Assembly: GCA_021324825.1 (NCBI GenBank)
Contig: JAJPII010000011.1
Location: 1-49,467 of the forward strand
Length of the DNA: 49,467 nt
Origin: Spartobacteria bacterium
GTDB taxonomy: Bacteria; Verrucomicrobiota; Verrucomicrobiia; Chthoniobacterales; Chthoniobacteraceae
Direction of reading: 5' to 3'
The translations under genes and the position numbers were made by a program. Shown one piece after another: positions 8,467-20,134 of the stretch; the first letter of the stretch is position 1, and each line of letters begins with the position of its first letter. Below the pieces are notes generated by a model. The model was not told where the DNA came from, ran no database searches, and worked only from the letters and a program-made list of their open reading frames with translations.

Positions 8467-9602
8467 CTTGCCGCCTGCGCGGCCGGCGCGCAGCAGGAGG
8501 AGACCGTGAAGGGGCCGTGCTGGGCCGCGAGTTCGGCGGCCAGCCGGACGTTCTCGTCCGGCGGAACCTGGCCGCCGGCGACTTTTTCCACCTGCAAGTT
8601 TTGAAGCCATTCGTCCGTGACGCCATCCAGGCGCGCGAACGCGCGCTTCGCCAGGTCCTCGACATCGGTCGATGGGGAGAGCATCCCGGCGATCTTCATC
8701 TCCGCAGCGGCGGACTTGACCGCCTTTTCCGCGCCGGAAACGCTCGGCACATAGCGCAAGTGGGATATCGCGACGGTGTTCAGTTCCGGGTTGGAGGCCA
8801 GATACTTCTTCTCGACCGACAGCCTCGCCGCCGCGGCGGGGTTCGCTTCGACCCATTTGGCGCCTTTGAGCAAGGCGCGCGTCGCGGCGGCGGCCGCCTT
8901 CGGGTTGTCGGCGAGGAACTTGCCGTTCACTATCACCGCGCAGCAATACTCATCCTTGTAGGGCGCGTCGACGGCCTGGTCCGCGACGTTGCGGACTTTT
9001 CCGCCCGCAATGAGCAGCGTGCCGATCGGCTCGGAATCCGCGATCGCATCCACCTCGCCTTTTTCCAGGGCCAGGCCCAGTTCGCCCGCCGGAAACACGC
9101 GCCATCCGATTTCCTTTTTCGCGTCGATGCCGTTCGCCCCGAGGACGCGGTTGGCGAAGATGAAAGGCGGCGTTCCCATCCCCGGCACGCCGATTCGCTT
9201 GCCGCGCAGGTCCTTTATCGTCCTGACGCTTCCGTTCACCGCGGCCTGGACCCGCAGGCAGCCGCGGTGGATGCCCGCGGTGAATTTCACGTCCAGCCCC
9301 TGCTCGATGGGCTTGAGAAAATACATGACGAGGTGGTGCGTGATGTCGAAGCCGCCCAGCGCGAGCACGTCCTTGTATTGCGACCATTCGCATTTGACCA
9401 ACTCCGGCTCGAGTCCTTCCTCCCTGAAAAAGCCCTTCTCGACCGCGCAGAAAATCGGCGCTTCACAGGTGATGCCGATGTAGCCGACCCGAACTTTGGA
9501 GGGGCCGCCGGGGATCGGGGCCGCGGTGTCCGCGCGCTTTCCGCAGCCGCAAAGCAGGAGCGCGCCCGCCACGAGAGCCGGAAGGATGTTTTTACGATTC
9601 AT
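8463..9602 (-). CDS. Lipoprotein substrate-binding protein, SsuA/NMT1-like
   Basis: A 379-aa solute-binding protein for the adjacent ABC importer. The N-terminus MNRKNILPALVAGALLLCGC ends in a lipobox-like site with Cys20 as the likely acylated residue. The mature part begins with VRVGYIGITCEAPIFCAVEKGFFREEGLEPELV, the normal opening of the NMT1/SsuA fold. DLRGKRIGVPGMGTPPFIFANRVL and DAIADSEPIGTLL mark the second half. It is unusually rich in cysteine for this class (ITCEAPIFCA, KCEW, RGCLRV, YCCAV, SSCCAP), which might bear on a metal or thiol ligand, though this is speculation. First gene of the transporter operon, divergent from the LysR gene at 9723. Confidence 0.87.
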   Translation of the reverse strand: MNRKNILPALVAGALLLCGCGKRADTAAPIPGGPSKVRVGYIGITCEAPIFCAVEKGFFREEGLEPELVKCEWSQYKDVLALGGFDITHHLVMYFLKPIEQGLDVKFTAGIHRGCLRVQAAVNGSVRTIKDLRGKRIGVPGMGTPPFIFANRVLGANGIDAKKEIGWRVFPAGELGLALEKGEVDAIADSEPIGTLLIAGGKVRNVADQAVDAPYKDEYCCAVIVNGKFLADNPKAAAAATRALLKGAKWVEANPAAAARLSVEKKYLASNPELNTVAISHLRYVPSVSGAEKAVKSAAAEMKIAGMLSPSTDVEDLAKRAFARLDGVTDEWLQNLQVEKVAGGQVPPDENVRLAAELAAQHGPFTVSSCCAPAAQAAR

Positions 9603-9722
9603 AGCTTTGTCGCAACCAGAAGTTCGAACAATGCAACAATAAGCGCCGCCTATAACAGCAAAATCTTCACGCCGCCCGGAGCATTGCTTTAAATCCTTGA
9701 TTCCAGCAGTATTGCGCCCCTC
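9603..9722. promoter_or_regulatory. Divergent control region, transporter / LysR
   Basis: 120 bases separate the starts of the transporter operon and the LysR gene, a usual arrangement in which the regulator binds between the two. The palindrome GTTCGAAC lies at 9622-9629, about 20 bases from the lipoprotein start. No convincing -35/-10 pair stands out on either strand. Assignment as the operator region is inference from layout. Confidence 0.4.
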
Positions 9723-10646
9723 ATGCACGATCCCCTGGAGATACGCCATCTGCGCTACTTCCTCGCCGTGGCCGAGGCGGGCAGCTTCAGCCGCGCGGCG
9801 GACCGGCTGGGAATCTCGCAGCCGAGCGTCTCCCAGCAGATGCGCGACCTGGAGGCCGATCTCCGGGTCTCTTTGTTTCAACGCAAGGGGAAGCGCATCC
9901 TCCTGACTCCGAGCGGATTGATCTTCCAGGAGCACGCCCGCGCGATTCTTCGCCAGATCGAGAATTTCCTCCAGGAACTCACCAGCGAACCCGGACAGTT
10001 GCGCGGCGCGCTTCATCTCGGGATAGTCCCCATCCTGAACGTGCCGCTGGCGCCGCATCTGCTCGGCCTTTTCGCGGCCGACCATCCCGGCATCAACCTG
10101 ACGGTCGAGGAAATCTCCTCCACGGAGATAGAAACCGCGCTGGAGGAAGGACGCATGGACGTCGGCCTCGGCTTCCTCACGCGGCACTCGCCGAACTTGC
10201 ACTACGAATGCCTTTGCAAGGACGAGTTCGCGCTCATCGTGTCCGAGTCGCATCCCTGGTGCCGCAGGCAGGCCGTTCAGCTCTCGGAATTGCACCAGCA
10301 GCGCCTGTTGCAGTTGCCGGACAGTTTCGTCATGCGCCGGATGACGGACGAAATCTGTCGAAACCACCGGGTTCGCCCAAGGACAGTCGCGGAGATCAAC
10401 GCGATCGAGACGCTCCTCCGCTCCCTGGAGCCGTTGCAGGCGGCTGCGCTGATGCCGAAAATAACGTTGCGCGGCAGGGAGGGGTTGCGGTTGCGGGCGA
10501 TCCGGCTCCGGGGCAAGAACCTCGCGCTGGAAATCGGGCTGCTGCGTCTTGTCGACTCGGAGGCCAACAGCGCGGTCGGCGCCTTTACCAATCTCGTCAA
10601 AATCGCCATTCCGAAGATGATCAAAACAGCGTCCCGCCGGATTTGA
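9723..10646 (+). CDS. LysR-family transcriptional regulator
   Basis: A 307-aa LysR-type regulator. The N-terminal winged helix-turn-helix (residues 5-65) reads EIRHLRYFLAVAEAGSFSRAADRLGISQPSVSQQMRDLE, almost the family consensus. Residues from about 90 onward form the periplasmic-binding-like effector domain (LHLGIVPILNVPLAPHLLGLF, GRMDVGLGFL). The effector domain resembles CynR/CbbR-like members in general layout. It lies divergent from the ABC importer and probably controls it in response to the imported compound or a metabolite of it; the ligand is unknown. Its stop codon is one base from the next gene's start. Confidence 0.9.
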   Translation: MHDPLEIRHLRYFLAVAEAGSFSRAADRLGISQPSVSQQMRDLEADLRVSLFQRKGKRILLTPSGLIFQEHARAILRQIENFLQELTSEPGQLRGALHLGIVPILNVPLAPHLLGLFAADHPGINLTVEEISSTEIETALEEGRMDVGLGFLTRHSPNLHYECLCKDEFALIVSESHPWCRRQAVQLSELHQQRLLQLPDSFVMRRMTDEICRNHRVRPRTVAEINAIETLLRSLEPLQAAALMPKITLRGREGLRLRAIRLRGKNLALEIGLLRLVDSEANSAVGAFTNLVKIAIPKMIKTASRRI

Positions 10647-10647
10647 A

Positions 10648-11055
10648 ATGGCGGCCATGCGTTATTTCGCGACGCTTCCCGCCGGGAAGCTCATCCTGTG
10701 GTGCTACCTTGTCTGGTACCTGTTTTTTGCGGGCCGCTACTTCGACCCGAACCGCAATCTCTGGCTTACCTCGCTCGGCATTTCGGGCGTCATCGGCGTC
10801 GCGCTCTTCATCGGCACAGCGCCCGACGGGGGCGCCGGGTTCAAGCTGGGACGCTGGCAGGTCTTCCGGCTGTTCCTGACGCCGTTTTGCGTTTCGAGCT
10901 TTTCCGCGCTTGTGAAGGGCCGCGGGTTCTTCCTGATCTTCTCCCCGCGGATGGCGGAGAATTATGTCGCGCTGGGATTGTGCGCCGCGTTCTGCGCGTT
11001 CGTGGCGGGCGTCAAACTCTCGCGAGGCGGTCGAAGAAAATTTATTCGGGATTGA
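10648..11055 (+). CDS. Small multi-pass membrane protein, unknown
   Basis: A 135-aa protein with about four predicted membrane segments: LILWCYLVWYLFFAG, LTSLGISGVIGVALFIGTA, VFRLFLTPFCVSSFSALV and YVALGLCAAFCAFVAGV. The C-terminus is basic (GGRRKFIRD), suggesting it stays in the cytoplasm. It starts one base after the LysR stop, so it is probably co-transcribed with it. An ATG three codons later (10657) is an alternative start. I do not recognise the family and see no catalytic motif. Its link to the transporter or to the downstream protease is unknown. Confidence 0.65.
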   Translation: MAAMRYFATLPAGKLILWCYLVWYLFFAGRYFDPNRNLWLTSLGISGVIGVALFIGTAPDGGAGFKLGRWQVFRLFLTPFCVSSFSALVKGRGFFLIFSPRMAENYVALGLCAAFCAFVAGVKLSRGGRRKFIRD

Positions 11056-11087
11056 GCGTTTTACGTCCTCGCCTGTCTGAAACAGGT

Positions 11088-12500
11088 ATGAATGGAAAAT
11101 GCGCGCTGTTCGCGGCGATGATACTCACCGCACCGGTCTTCGCGCAGGAACCCGCGTCGAAGATCACGGTGGACAAGTCGGAGATAGCGCGCGTCTTGCC
11201 GTACACGAGTTTCGCGCCGCTCGTCGAGAAAGTGGCGCCGAGCGTGGTGCGGGTTTACACGACCAAGACGTTTCGCCCGCAAATGTTGCCGCCCGAATGG
11301 CGGCGCTTCTTCGGAGGCGGCGGCGGTCCGGAAGGCAAGGAGCAGGGGCTGGGCTCGGGCGTCATCGTCAGCGCGGACGGTTACATCGTCACGAACAACC
11401 ATGTGACCGACGGCGCGGATGAAATCCTCGTCAGCCTCGGCATGGACAGGAAGGAATACACCGCGAAGAAGATCGGCAGCGACCCGGGGACGGATATAGC
11501 GGTCCTGAAAATCGATGCGAAGGGTTTGCCCGCCGTCGCGTTCGCCGACAGCGACAAGGCGAAGGTGGGCGACATCGTCCTCGCGGTGGGGAATCCGTTC
11601 GGCCTCACGCAGACCGTCACGATGGGGATCGTCAGCGGCGTGGGCCGCGGCGGGATGGGGATCACCTCCTACGAGAATTTCATCCAGACCGACGCCTCCA
11701 TCAATCCCGGCAACTCCGGCGGCGCGCTGGTGGATACATCCGGGCGGGTCGTCGGGATCAACACCGCGATCCTGAGCCGCGGCGGCGACAACGCGGGCAT
11801 CGGCCTTGCCGTCCCCTCGAATCTTGTGCGCGCGGTGCTCACGAGCATCCGCGAGAAAGGCAAGGTCGTGCGCGGGTTCCTTGGCACAAAGATACAGCCG
11901 CTCACCGCCGAGCTGGGCGACGCTTTCAAACTGAAGACGCTGAACGGGGCGCTCATCTCCCAGGTCACGCCAGGCAGCCCCGCGGAAAGCGCGGGCCTCA
12001 AGGGCGGCGACATCATACTTGCCGTCAACGGCTTGAAGATGGACGACGGGCGGACGTTGAAACTCACGATCGGAGGCATGGCGCCCGGCTCGGACGTCGA
12101 GGTGAAATACCTGCGCGACGGCAAGGAGGAAACCGCGCATGCGAAGCTGGCGGAAATGCCTGTCGACGAGCGCACGGCGGGCGCGGGGGAACAGCCGGCC
12201 CCCAAGGTCTCCAATATACTCGACGGCATAACCGTGGGCGATCTCGACGGCCAGGCGCGCAACGCTCTCCACGTCCCGGCGGGCATGAAGGGCGCGGTCA
12301 TCACGCAGATCGACCCCGCCTCCGCGGGTTACGAAGCGGGTTTGCGCGAGGGCTATGTCATCGAAGAGATGAACCAGCAGGAGATAACGGGCGCCGCGCA
12401 GGCGGTTGCGTTGAGCGAGAAGATCGAGAAATCGGAAAAAGTTCTCCTTCGCGTCTGGTCAAACGGCGACAGCCGGTACGTCGCGCTGGAAAAGAAATAA
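11088..12500 (+). CDS. HtrA/DegP-type periplasmic serine protease
   Basis: A 470-aa HtrA-family protease for periplasmic protein quality control. The signal peptide ends near VFA (residue 19). The trypsin-like domain carries the triad His105 (VTNNHVTDG), Asp136 (GTDIAVLKI) and Ser210 (NPGNSGGAL). Two PDZ domains follow: residues about 260-350, containing GALISQVTPGSPAESAGLKGGD, and about 390-465, containing GAVITQIDPASAGYEAGLREG. A glycine-rich loop (FFGGGGGPEGKEQGLGSG) precedes the catalytic domain as in DegP/DegQ. The ATG at 11088 gives the full signal peptide; the frame is open further upstream but without sense. A strong terminator hairpin follows at 12519. The DegP versus DegQ subtype is not resolved. 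Confidence 0.92.
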   Translation: MNGKCALFAAMILTAPVFAQEPASKITVDKSEIARVLPYTSFAPLVEKVAPSVVRVYTTKTFRPQMLPPEWRRFFGGGGGPEGKEQGLGSGVIVSADGYIVTNNHVTDGADEILVSLGMDRKEYTAKKIGSDPGTDIAVLKIDAKGLPAVAFADSDKAKVGDIVLAVGNPFGLTQTVTMGIVSGVGRGGMGITSYENFIQTDASINPGNSGGALVDTSGRVVGINTAILSRGGDNAGIGLAVPSNLVRAVLTSIREKGKVVRGFLGTKIQPLTAELGDAFKLKTLNGALISQVTPGSPAESAGLKGGDIILAVNGLKMDDGRTLKLTIGGMAPGSDVEVKYLRDGKEETAHAKLAEMPVDERTAGAGEQPAPKVSNILDGITVGDLDGQARNALHVPAGMKGAVITQIDPASAGYEAGLREGYVIEEMNQQEITGAAQAVALSEKIEKSEKVLLRVWSNGDSRYVALEKK

Positions 12501-12518
12501 AGATTTGGGTATGGGTAA

Positions 12519-12557
12519 GGGGGCGTCGCGTAATGGGTGCGCGGCGCCCCCGCTTTT
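12519..12557 (+). terminator. Rho-independent-like terminator after htrA
   Basis: Arms 12519-12530 and 12540-12551 form a 12-bp stem with a single G-U pair around a nine-base loop, followed by GC and TTTT at 12554-12557. It begins 18 bases after the htrA stop. The T tract is short but the stem is very stable. Confidence 0.8.
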
Positions 12558-12572
12558 CCAACGGCCCTCCCC

Positions 12573-15500
12573 GTGAATACACTGTTGTTTGCAGCCCTGT
12601 TAATGGTCGCGCCGCTCGGCGGGCCGAATTTTGAAAACTGGTCGAACCTCAAACCCGCCGCAAACGGCGAAGCTGCTTGGAATACCGCGGAGGACGCCGT
12701 GTTCCGTTATCCCAAAGGCCCGCTCGGCTGGCATCGCCACGGTTTCCGCGGGGAGAACGACAGCGCCGCGGATTGGCGCGGCTTTTACGGCCTGCGATTC
12801 GAAGCGCTGATCCCCGAAGGCCGGACGCTGGAACTCCAGGCGACCATCGCGCCGCCCGGGGAAAAGAGCCGCGCGGAGTATGTGCGGCAAAGCCGTGCGA
12901 AGGTCGCCGTTTCAGGGGGAGGCTGGCGGCAAGTCACGCTGCCGTGGACATTGTTTGACTACGAAAAAGGGCGCGCGGGCTTTCTGCAATTCATCCGGGA
13001 ACTCCGCCTCTCCGGGAAATTCGCGGATGGAAAGGGCGGCGAGGTGACGCTGAAAAACGTCAGGCTCATCGCCGCGCCGGAGGTCGCGCTGGAGGCCGAT
13101 GTGCGCGGAAAAGCGGTTCGGCCCGGCGGAACGGCAACCTACGAAGTGACGGTTGGCAATTGCACGGAGGCCACGCAGGAGGTCGCGCTGACTTTTGAAC
13201 ATTACGGCTGGGAGTCGATGGCGGCGTCCGTCGAGCCGGCCAACATGACGCTCGCCCCGGGGGCCACCGTGCGATGCGTCGTCTCCGTGCGCCTCCCCAC
13301 GGGCGGCATCCCGCCCGGCGGCCACGAGCGCCAGCAACTGCTTGCGACCGGCAACGGCGGGTCGGCGCTTGGGAAACTGGAGTTCATCACGGCGCGCGAC
13401 GCGGCGCGCCCGAGCATCCTGCACACGCCCGAGGAGTGGAACGACGTCCGCGACAAGGTGAAGAAATACGATTGGGCCAAACGCGCGCAGGATGACTATG
13501 TAAAGGCCGCCGACGCCTGGAACGTACCGCAAGCCGCGACGCCCGCGCAGCGCGCCCGCGGGCCGGAAGGCCACCCCTATGTGTTTCTCAATCCGGATTT
13601 CGAGATGCTGCCGAAAGCGGCCATCGCGTGGCAGTTGACGCGCAAGGCGGAGTACGCGCAAAAGGCGGCGCTGTTCCTGCGGCGTCTCGCGGACGAGCAA
13701 ACCGGCTACCCCTCCGTCTTCGCGGGCACGAGCATGGGCGAACCGCAGGAGGGCGGCAATTTCCAGGGGGTGGCGATCGCCTACGACGCGATCCTCGACG
13801 CGGGCGTCTTGAGCGACGCCGACCGGACCGCCATCGAGCGGATGTTCCGGCTTTATATGGAAACGGTCGAGCCGGCGCTGCAAGTCGGCAATGTCGGCAA
13901 CTGGAACGTCGCCGGGGACACGGGCGCCTTGTTCTGCGCGCTGGCGCTGGGCGACCTCGCCGCCGCGGAGCGTTACCTTTACGGCCCCTCCGGCTACGAA
14001 GACTACGTCACCAAGGGCGTCATGGACGACGGCTGGTGGTGGGAAGGCTCGACGAGTTACAACTTCTGGGTCGCCTCCGAGTTGACCCAGTGCGGCCTGG
14101 CGTGCAGGCCCTGGGGCATCGACCTGATCCACCGCGCGTTCCCGGCGAATTTTTCCCCGCATACCGTCCTCACGCCATGGGCGCTGGATCCGCCCCTCGG
14201 CATGTCGTTCGACAAGTGGGGGCCAAGCCGCCGCAATACGCGCTCCGTAAAACAACTGTGGGACGCCGTGCCCGGCGTCGCCGACTATCGCGGCATCGCA
14301 TTCGGGATGAATGACGGGCACGAGGAAGCGGTCGGCGGCTCGCGTCTGGAACTCGGTTACTTCGCGTATCGCGATCCCGCGTACGTGCCGCTCATCAAAC
14401 AAGCGGGCAAACGCGACCTGGTCTACGGCGTGCCGGATTTGCCGGAGACGGATGCAAAGCCGTACCTGCAAAGCAGCCTCGCGGAGAATCTCGGCTTCGC
14501 GCTGCTCCGTTCGCAAACGCCGGACCGCCCGCCGCGCGAACGAATCGAGGCGGTGTTCAAGATCGGCGCCCAGGGCGGGTACCACGGGCATTTTGACCGC
14601 GTCTCGCTCAACACCATCATGCGCTACGGGCGCAGCTTCTGGTCTCCCGAGAGCGTCTGGTGGGGGTATGCGAACTTCATGTACAAGTTCTACGTCCAGA
14701 ACTCCGTGGCGCATAACATGGTCGTCGTGGATCAGAAACAGCAGGAGGCCGTACCCTCGGCGCAGTCGCTCTTTTTCTCCGGTAAAAAAATCCAGGTCTC
14801 CGCGCAGGAAACCAACGCCCGCTGGTCGGACCCGCCCTACGGCGGCATGCAATACACCGCCTCCTCCAGCGGCGGCGCCGTCGATACGCTGGCGGCGTTG
14901 ATGCGCAAGAACCGGCAGAGCTTTCCGCTCGTGACGGACCGGAAATGGGGAGACCTCGGCCCCTTCGGCGACCGCGTGCTCCAGCGCCGGGTCGGCATCG
15001 TCACGGATGATTACATCGTCGTCGCGGATTATCTCAAGAGCGGGCAGCCGCACACATTCGACAATCTCTTTCAGATGAAAGGTTTCCGGGGATTGGACGC
15101 CGCTGACAAAAAGAGCCTCCGCCACGACGCGCAGTTCAATCCCGACCCGCACACCTCCGCGCAATTCATCACCGATTGCGAGTGGTATCAGGCCTCCGCG
15201 CCGGCCGTGGGCCGGTTCGAGATGGAGTTCGGGCCGGAAGACGCACGCAACGAACCGGGCGTCTTGAAGATCGACATCCACTCCGTCTGGCCGAAGCGGC
15301 AGGAGATCCTGCTCGCCACGCCGCCCGAGCCGAATGGCGGCGCCCAATGGGTCAGCTACGAAGTCAGCGCCGGCGGCAGAACCCTCGCGAAGGGCGAGAG
15401 CGGGGTGTGGATACTGGGCGCCGCGGACATCGACGCGCCCGTGGAAAAATCGGGCGAACTGACGCTCTCCGTCCGCACGGACAGCGGCAAGAAAAGCGCG

Positions 15501-16028
15501 CTCTTCTTGGCCAACGCGCGGCTCGTCACCGCGGACGGCAAGGAAACGCCCGTTACCGGCGCGACGGAAGAGAACGTGGCGCAACCGCCGAAGCCCGGCC
15601 AGGATTACGAGGGCGGCCCGATCAAAATCGCCGGAACCCCTTACGCCAGTGCGCTGCCCGTCCAGCCCGCCGACTCCAAAAAGCCCGCCGTTATCCGCAT
15701 CCCGCTCGGCGGGAAGGGAGCGGTGCGCTTCAAGGCCACGCTCGGAGGCGATTACCCGCTCGGCGACGAAAGCCGGCGCCGCAAGATATACGGCATCCGC
15801 GCGCAAGGGATCGAAGCGCGCTTTCTAACCGTGCTCGAGCCTTACGAAAACAAGCCGATGGTGAAATTCGCGGAGGCGTCCGGACCGGATTCGCTCCGCG
15901 TGAATCTGGCCGACGGCCGCGTGCAGGAAATCGCGATCAAAAATCTCGCCGGCTCGGGAAAAGAGATAGCCGTCGAAATCACCGAGATAGCCAACGGCCA
16001 GGTGACCCACGAAGAAAGCGGCAAATAA
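12573..16028 (+). CDS. Secreted heparinase II/III-like polysaccharide lyase
   Basis: A 1151-aa secreted protein started at GTG 12573, which gives the signal peptide VNTLLFAALLMVAPLGG. Residues about 20-260 are beta-rich (sugar-binding-like, then an NEW-type domain). Residues about 280-640 form an alpha-toroid (WQLTRKAEYAQKAALFLRRLAD, NWNVAGDTGALFCALAL). After it comes the heparinase II/III beta domain with GGYHGHFDRVSLNTI, where His671 and His673 are likely catalytic. This is the organisation of PL12/15/17/21 lyases that cleave uronate-containing polysaccharides such as alginate or glycosaminoglycans; the exact substrate is not clear. The C-terminal 200 residues are another beta domain. It is followed after one base by a GH51 arabinofuranosidase, which suggests a plant or algal acidic polysaccharide. 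Confidence 0.75.
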   Translation: MNTLLFAALLMVAPLGGPNFENWSNLKPAANGEAAWNTAEDAVFRYPKGPLGWHRHGFRGENDSAADWRGFYGLRFEALIPEGRTLELQATIAPPGEKSRAEYVRQSRAKVAVSGGGWRQVTLPWTLFDYEKGRAGFLQFIRELRLSGKFADGKGGEVTLKNVRLIAAPEVALEADVRGKAVRPGGTATYEVTVGNCTEATQEVALTFEHYGWESMAASVEPANMTLAPGATVRCVVSVRLPTGGIPPGGHERQQLLATGNGGSALGKLEFITARDAARPSILHTPEEWNDVRDKVKKYDWAKRAQDDYVKAADAWNVPQAATPAQRARGPEGHPYVFLNPDFEMLPKAAIAWQLTRKAEYAQKAALFLRRLADEQTGYPSVFAGTSMGEPQEGGNFQGVAIAYDAILDAGVLSDADRTAIERMFRLYMETVEPALQVGNVGNWNVAGDTGALFCALALGDLAAAERYLYGPSGYEDYVTKGVMDDGWWWEGSTSYNFWVASELTQCGLACRPWGIDLIHRAFPANFSPHTVLTPWALDPPLGMSFDKWGPSRRNTRSVKQLWDAVPGVADYRGIAFGMNDGHEEAVGGSRLELGYFAYRDPAYVPLIKQAGKRDLVYGVPDLPETDAKPYLQSSLAENLGFALLRSQTPDRPPRERIEAVFKIGAQGGYHGHFDRVSLNTIMRYGRSFWSPESVWWGYANFMYKFYVQNSVAHNMVVVDQKQQEAVPSAQSLFFSGKKIQVSAQETNARWSDPPYGGMQYTASSSGGAVDTLAALMRKNRQSFPLVTDRKWGDLGPFGDRVLQRRVGIVTDDYIVVADYLKSGQPHTFDNLFQMKGFRGLDAADKKSLRHDAQFNPDPHTSAQFITDCEWYQASAPAVGRFEMEFGPEDARNEPGVLKIDIHSVWPKRQEILLATPPEPNGGAQWVSYEVSAGGRTLAKGESGVWILGAADIDAPVEKSGELTLSVRTDSGKKSALFLANARLVTADGKETPVTGATEENVAQPPKPGQDYEGGPIKIAGTPYASALPVQPADSKKPAVIRIPLGGKGAVRFKATLGGDYPLGDESRRRKIYGIRAQGIEARFLTVLEPYENKPMVKFAEASGPDSLRVNLADGRVQEIAIKNLAGSGKEIAVEITEIANGQVTHEESGK

Positions 16029-16029
16029 C

Positions 16030-17565
16030 ATGACGCTCGCGGCCAGACTTGCGTTGCACCCGGAATTCACCGTCGGCGAGACCGATCCCCGCATCTACGG
16101 CTCTTTCATCGAGCATCTCGGGCGGGCGGTTTACACCGGGATTTACGAGCCTGCTCATCCGCTCGCCGATGAGCAGGGCTTCCGCAAGGACGTTCTCGAA
16201 ATGGTGCGCGAACTGGAGGTTCCCATCGTCCGCTACCCCGGCGGCAACTTCGTCTCCGGCTATAACTGGGAGGACGGCATCGGCCCGCGGGACAAGCGCC
16301 CGAAGCGCCTCGACCTGGCATGGGCGACCGTCGATCCGAATTGGGTGGGCGTGGATGAATTCGCCGACTGGGCGCGCAGGGCGAACGCCGAAGTCATGAT
16401 GGCCGTGAACCTCGGCACGCGCGATGTGGACGCCGCGCGGAATCTCGTCGAGTACTGCAACCACCCCTCCGGCACGCAGTGGAGCGACCTGCGGATCGCC
16501 AACGGCCATCCCGAGCCGCACAAAATCAAGACATGGTGCCTCGGCAACGAGATGGACGGCCCATGGCAGATCGGCGCCAAATCCGCCGCGGACTACGGCA
16601 AAACCGCCCTGGCGGCGGGCCGCGCCATGAAGGCGGTCGATCCCGGCATCGAACTCGTCGCCTGCGGCAGTTCCAGCGAGTCCATGGCGACGTTTCCCGA
16701 CTGGGAAGCCACGATCCTCGACCATCTTTACGACGTGGCCGACTACGTCTCGCTCCACCAATACTTCTCGAAAAACGGCTGGAACGACCGGCGTTCCGAG
16801 CCATACGGCACGCCGTCGTACGTCGCGCAATCCGTGCGGCTGGAGAGCTTCATCAAAAGCGTCGTCGCTTCGTGCGACCACGTGAAGGCGCGCAAACGCG
16901 CGAGGAAGAGCATGAACCTGAGCTTCGACGAATGGAACATCTGGCACAGAAATCCGCCGTCCGGCGTGGAGATTCCGCGAGCCTCCATCGCGCCGCCGCT
17001 GCTGGAGGACGTTTACACCTTCGAGGATGTGATCCTCTTCGGAAGCATGATGCTGGCCCTCCTGCGGCACTGCGACCGGGTGAAAATCGGCTGCCTGGCG
17101 CAATTGGTGAACGTCATCGCGCCCATCATGACATCCGCCAACGGCCCCGCCTGGCGGCAGACGACGTTTTATCCCTTCCTGCACGGGTCCAAGTACGGGC
17201 GCGGCACGGTGCTGGATACGCTGGTCGTCTCGCCATCCTACGAGACGGCGGAGTGGGGTTCCGTTCCCTATGTGGACGCCCTTGCCGTATTAAATCGGAA
17301 CCGTTCCGGGATGACCGTCTTCGCCGTCAACCGGAGCGAAACGCAACCGGCGCTCCTCACCGCGGACCTGGCGGGTTTCGGCGCCGCGCGGGGAATGACG
17401 GAGCACATCGTAATGGACGGCCACGACAAGCAGGCGGCGAACACGAGAGAAACTCCCCACCGCGTCACACCGCGCTCCGGCGGCGAATCAAAGCTGGACG
17501 GCAATCAGTTGACCGCCACGCTGACCCCCTTTTCCTGGAACGTGTTGCGGATTGCGTTAAACTAA
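16030..17565 (+). CDS. abfA: GH51 alpha-L-arabinofuranosidase
   Basis: A 511-aa family 51 arabinofuranosidase, which removes alpha-L-arabinofuranosyl groups from arabinan, arabinoxylan or arabinogalactan oligosaccharides. The N-terminus runs IYGSFIEHLGRAVYTGIYEP and VPIVRYPGGNFVSGYNWEDGIGP, both signatures of this family. The acid/base is Glu174 in CLGNEMDGPW and the nucleophile is Glu301 in SFDEWNIWH. No signal peptide is present, as usual for GH51, so it probably acts in the cytoplasm on imported oligosaccharides. The ATG follows the lyase stop after one base, so the pair is an operon. The C-terminal beta domain (about 400-511) is intact. Confidence 0.93.
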   Translation: MTLAARLALHPEFTVGETDPRIYGSFIEHLGRAVYTGIYEPAHPLADEQGFRKDVLEMVRELEVPIVRYPGGNFVSGYNWEDGIGPRDKRPKRLDLAWATVDPNWVGVDEFADWARRANAEVMMAVNLGTRDVDAARNLVEYCNHPSGTQWSDLRIANGHPEPHKIKTWCLGNEMDGPWQIGAKSAADYGKTALAAGRAMKAVDPGIELVACGSSSESMATFPDWEATILDHLYDVADYVSLHQYFSKNGWNDRRSEPYGTPSYVAQSVRLESFIKSVVASCDHVKARKRARKSMNLSFDEWNIWHRNPPSGVEIPRASIAPPLLEDVYTFEDVILFGSMMLALLRHCDRVKIGCLAQLVNVIAPIMTSANGPAWRQTTFYPFLHGSKYGRGTVLDTLVVSPSYETAEWGSVPYVDALAVLNRNRSGMTVFAVNRSETQPALLTADLAGFGAARGMTEHIVMDGHDKQAANTRETPHRVTPRSGGESKLDGNQLTATLTPFSWNVLRIALN

Positions 17566-17640
17566 ACCGTAGCCGCTACACGGGTGGGGCTTGGTCAGCC
17601 GACCTCACTTTTCCGTACGAGCGGAAGACCCGCCGCCCCG

Positions 17641-17668
17641 CCAGGCGGCTGACACAGCCGCCTCTACA
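17641..17668 (-). repeat. Dispersed palindromic repeat, copy B
   Basis: Core 17644-17662, reading GGCGGCTGTGTCAGCCGCC on the minus strand, differs by one loop-edge base from the other copies. The TAGAG flank is conserved; the GGAGCGGG tail is replaced by GGCGGGGCGG. It lies between the convergent ends of the arabinofuranosidase and pyrG genes and may also act as a hairpin there. Confidence 0.75.
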
Positions 17669-17687
17669 TCGCCAGGCGCGCTTTAAG

Positions 17688-20023
<2,336 letters not shown>

Positions 20024-20066
20024 GCACTTTTGTCCGCTTTTGGTTGTTGCCTAAAGATCTGGAACG

Positions 20067-20106
20067 GCCTCCCGCTCCAGGCGGCTGGCACAGCCGCCTC
20101 TACAAC
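20067..20106 (-). repeat. Dispersed palindromic repeat, copy C
   Basis: On the minus strand it is identical over 40 bases to copy A at 6559-6598; the core lies at 20080-20098. It sits in the gap between gmhB and kdsB, inside a run of co-directed genes, so the hairpin would be present in the shared transcript if one exists. Confidence 0.85.
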
Positions 20107-20134
20107 GACAACGACAGCGGCGGCATGACGCGCT

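Noticed and set aside
12912..15806. Open frame of 964 codons antisense to the polysaccharide lyase
   Set aside because: Product is low in complexity and rich in Arg, Val, Ala and Gly, with no family motif; the sense strand encodes a clear lyase. It is a shadow of GC-rich codon use.
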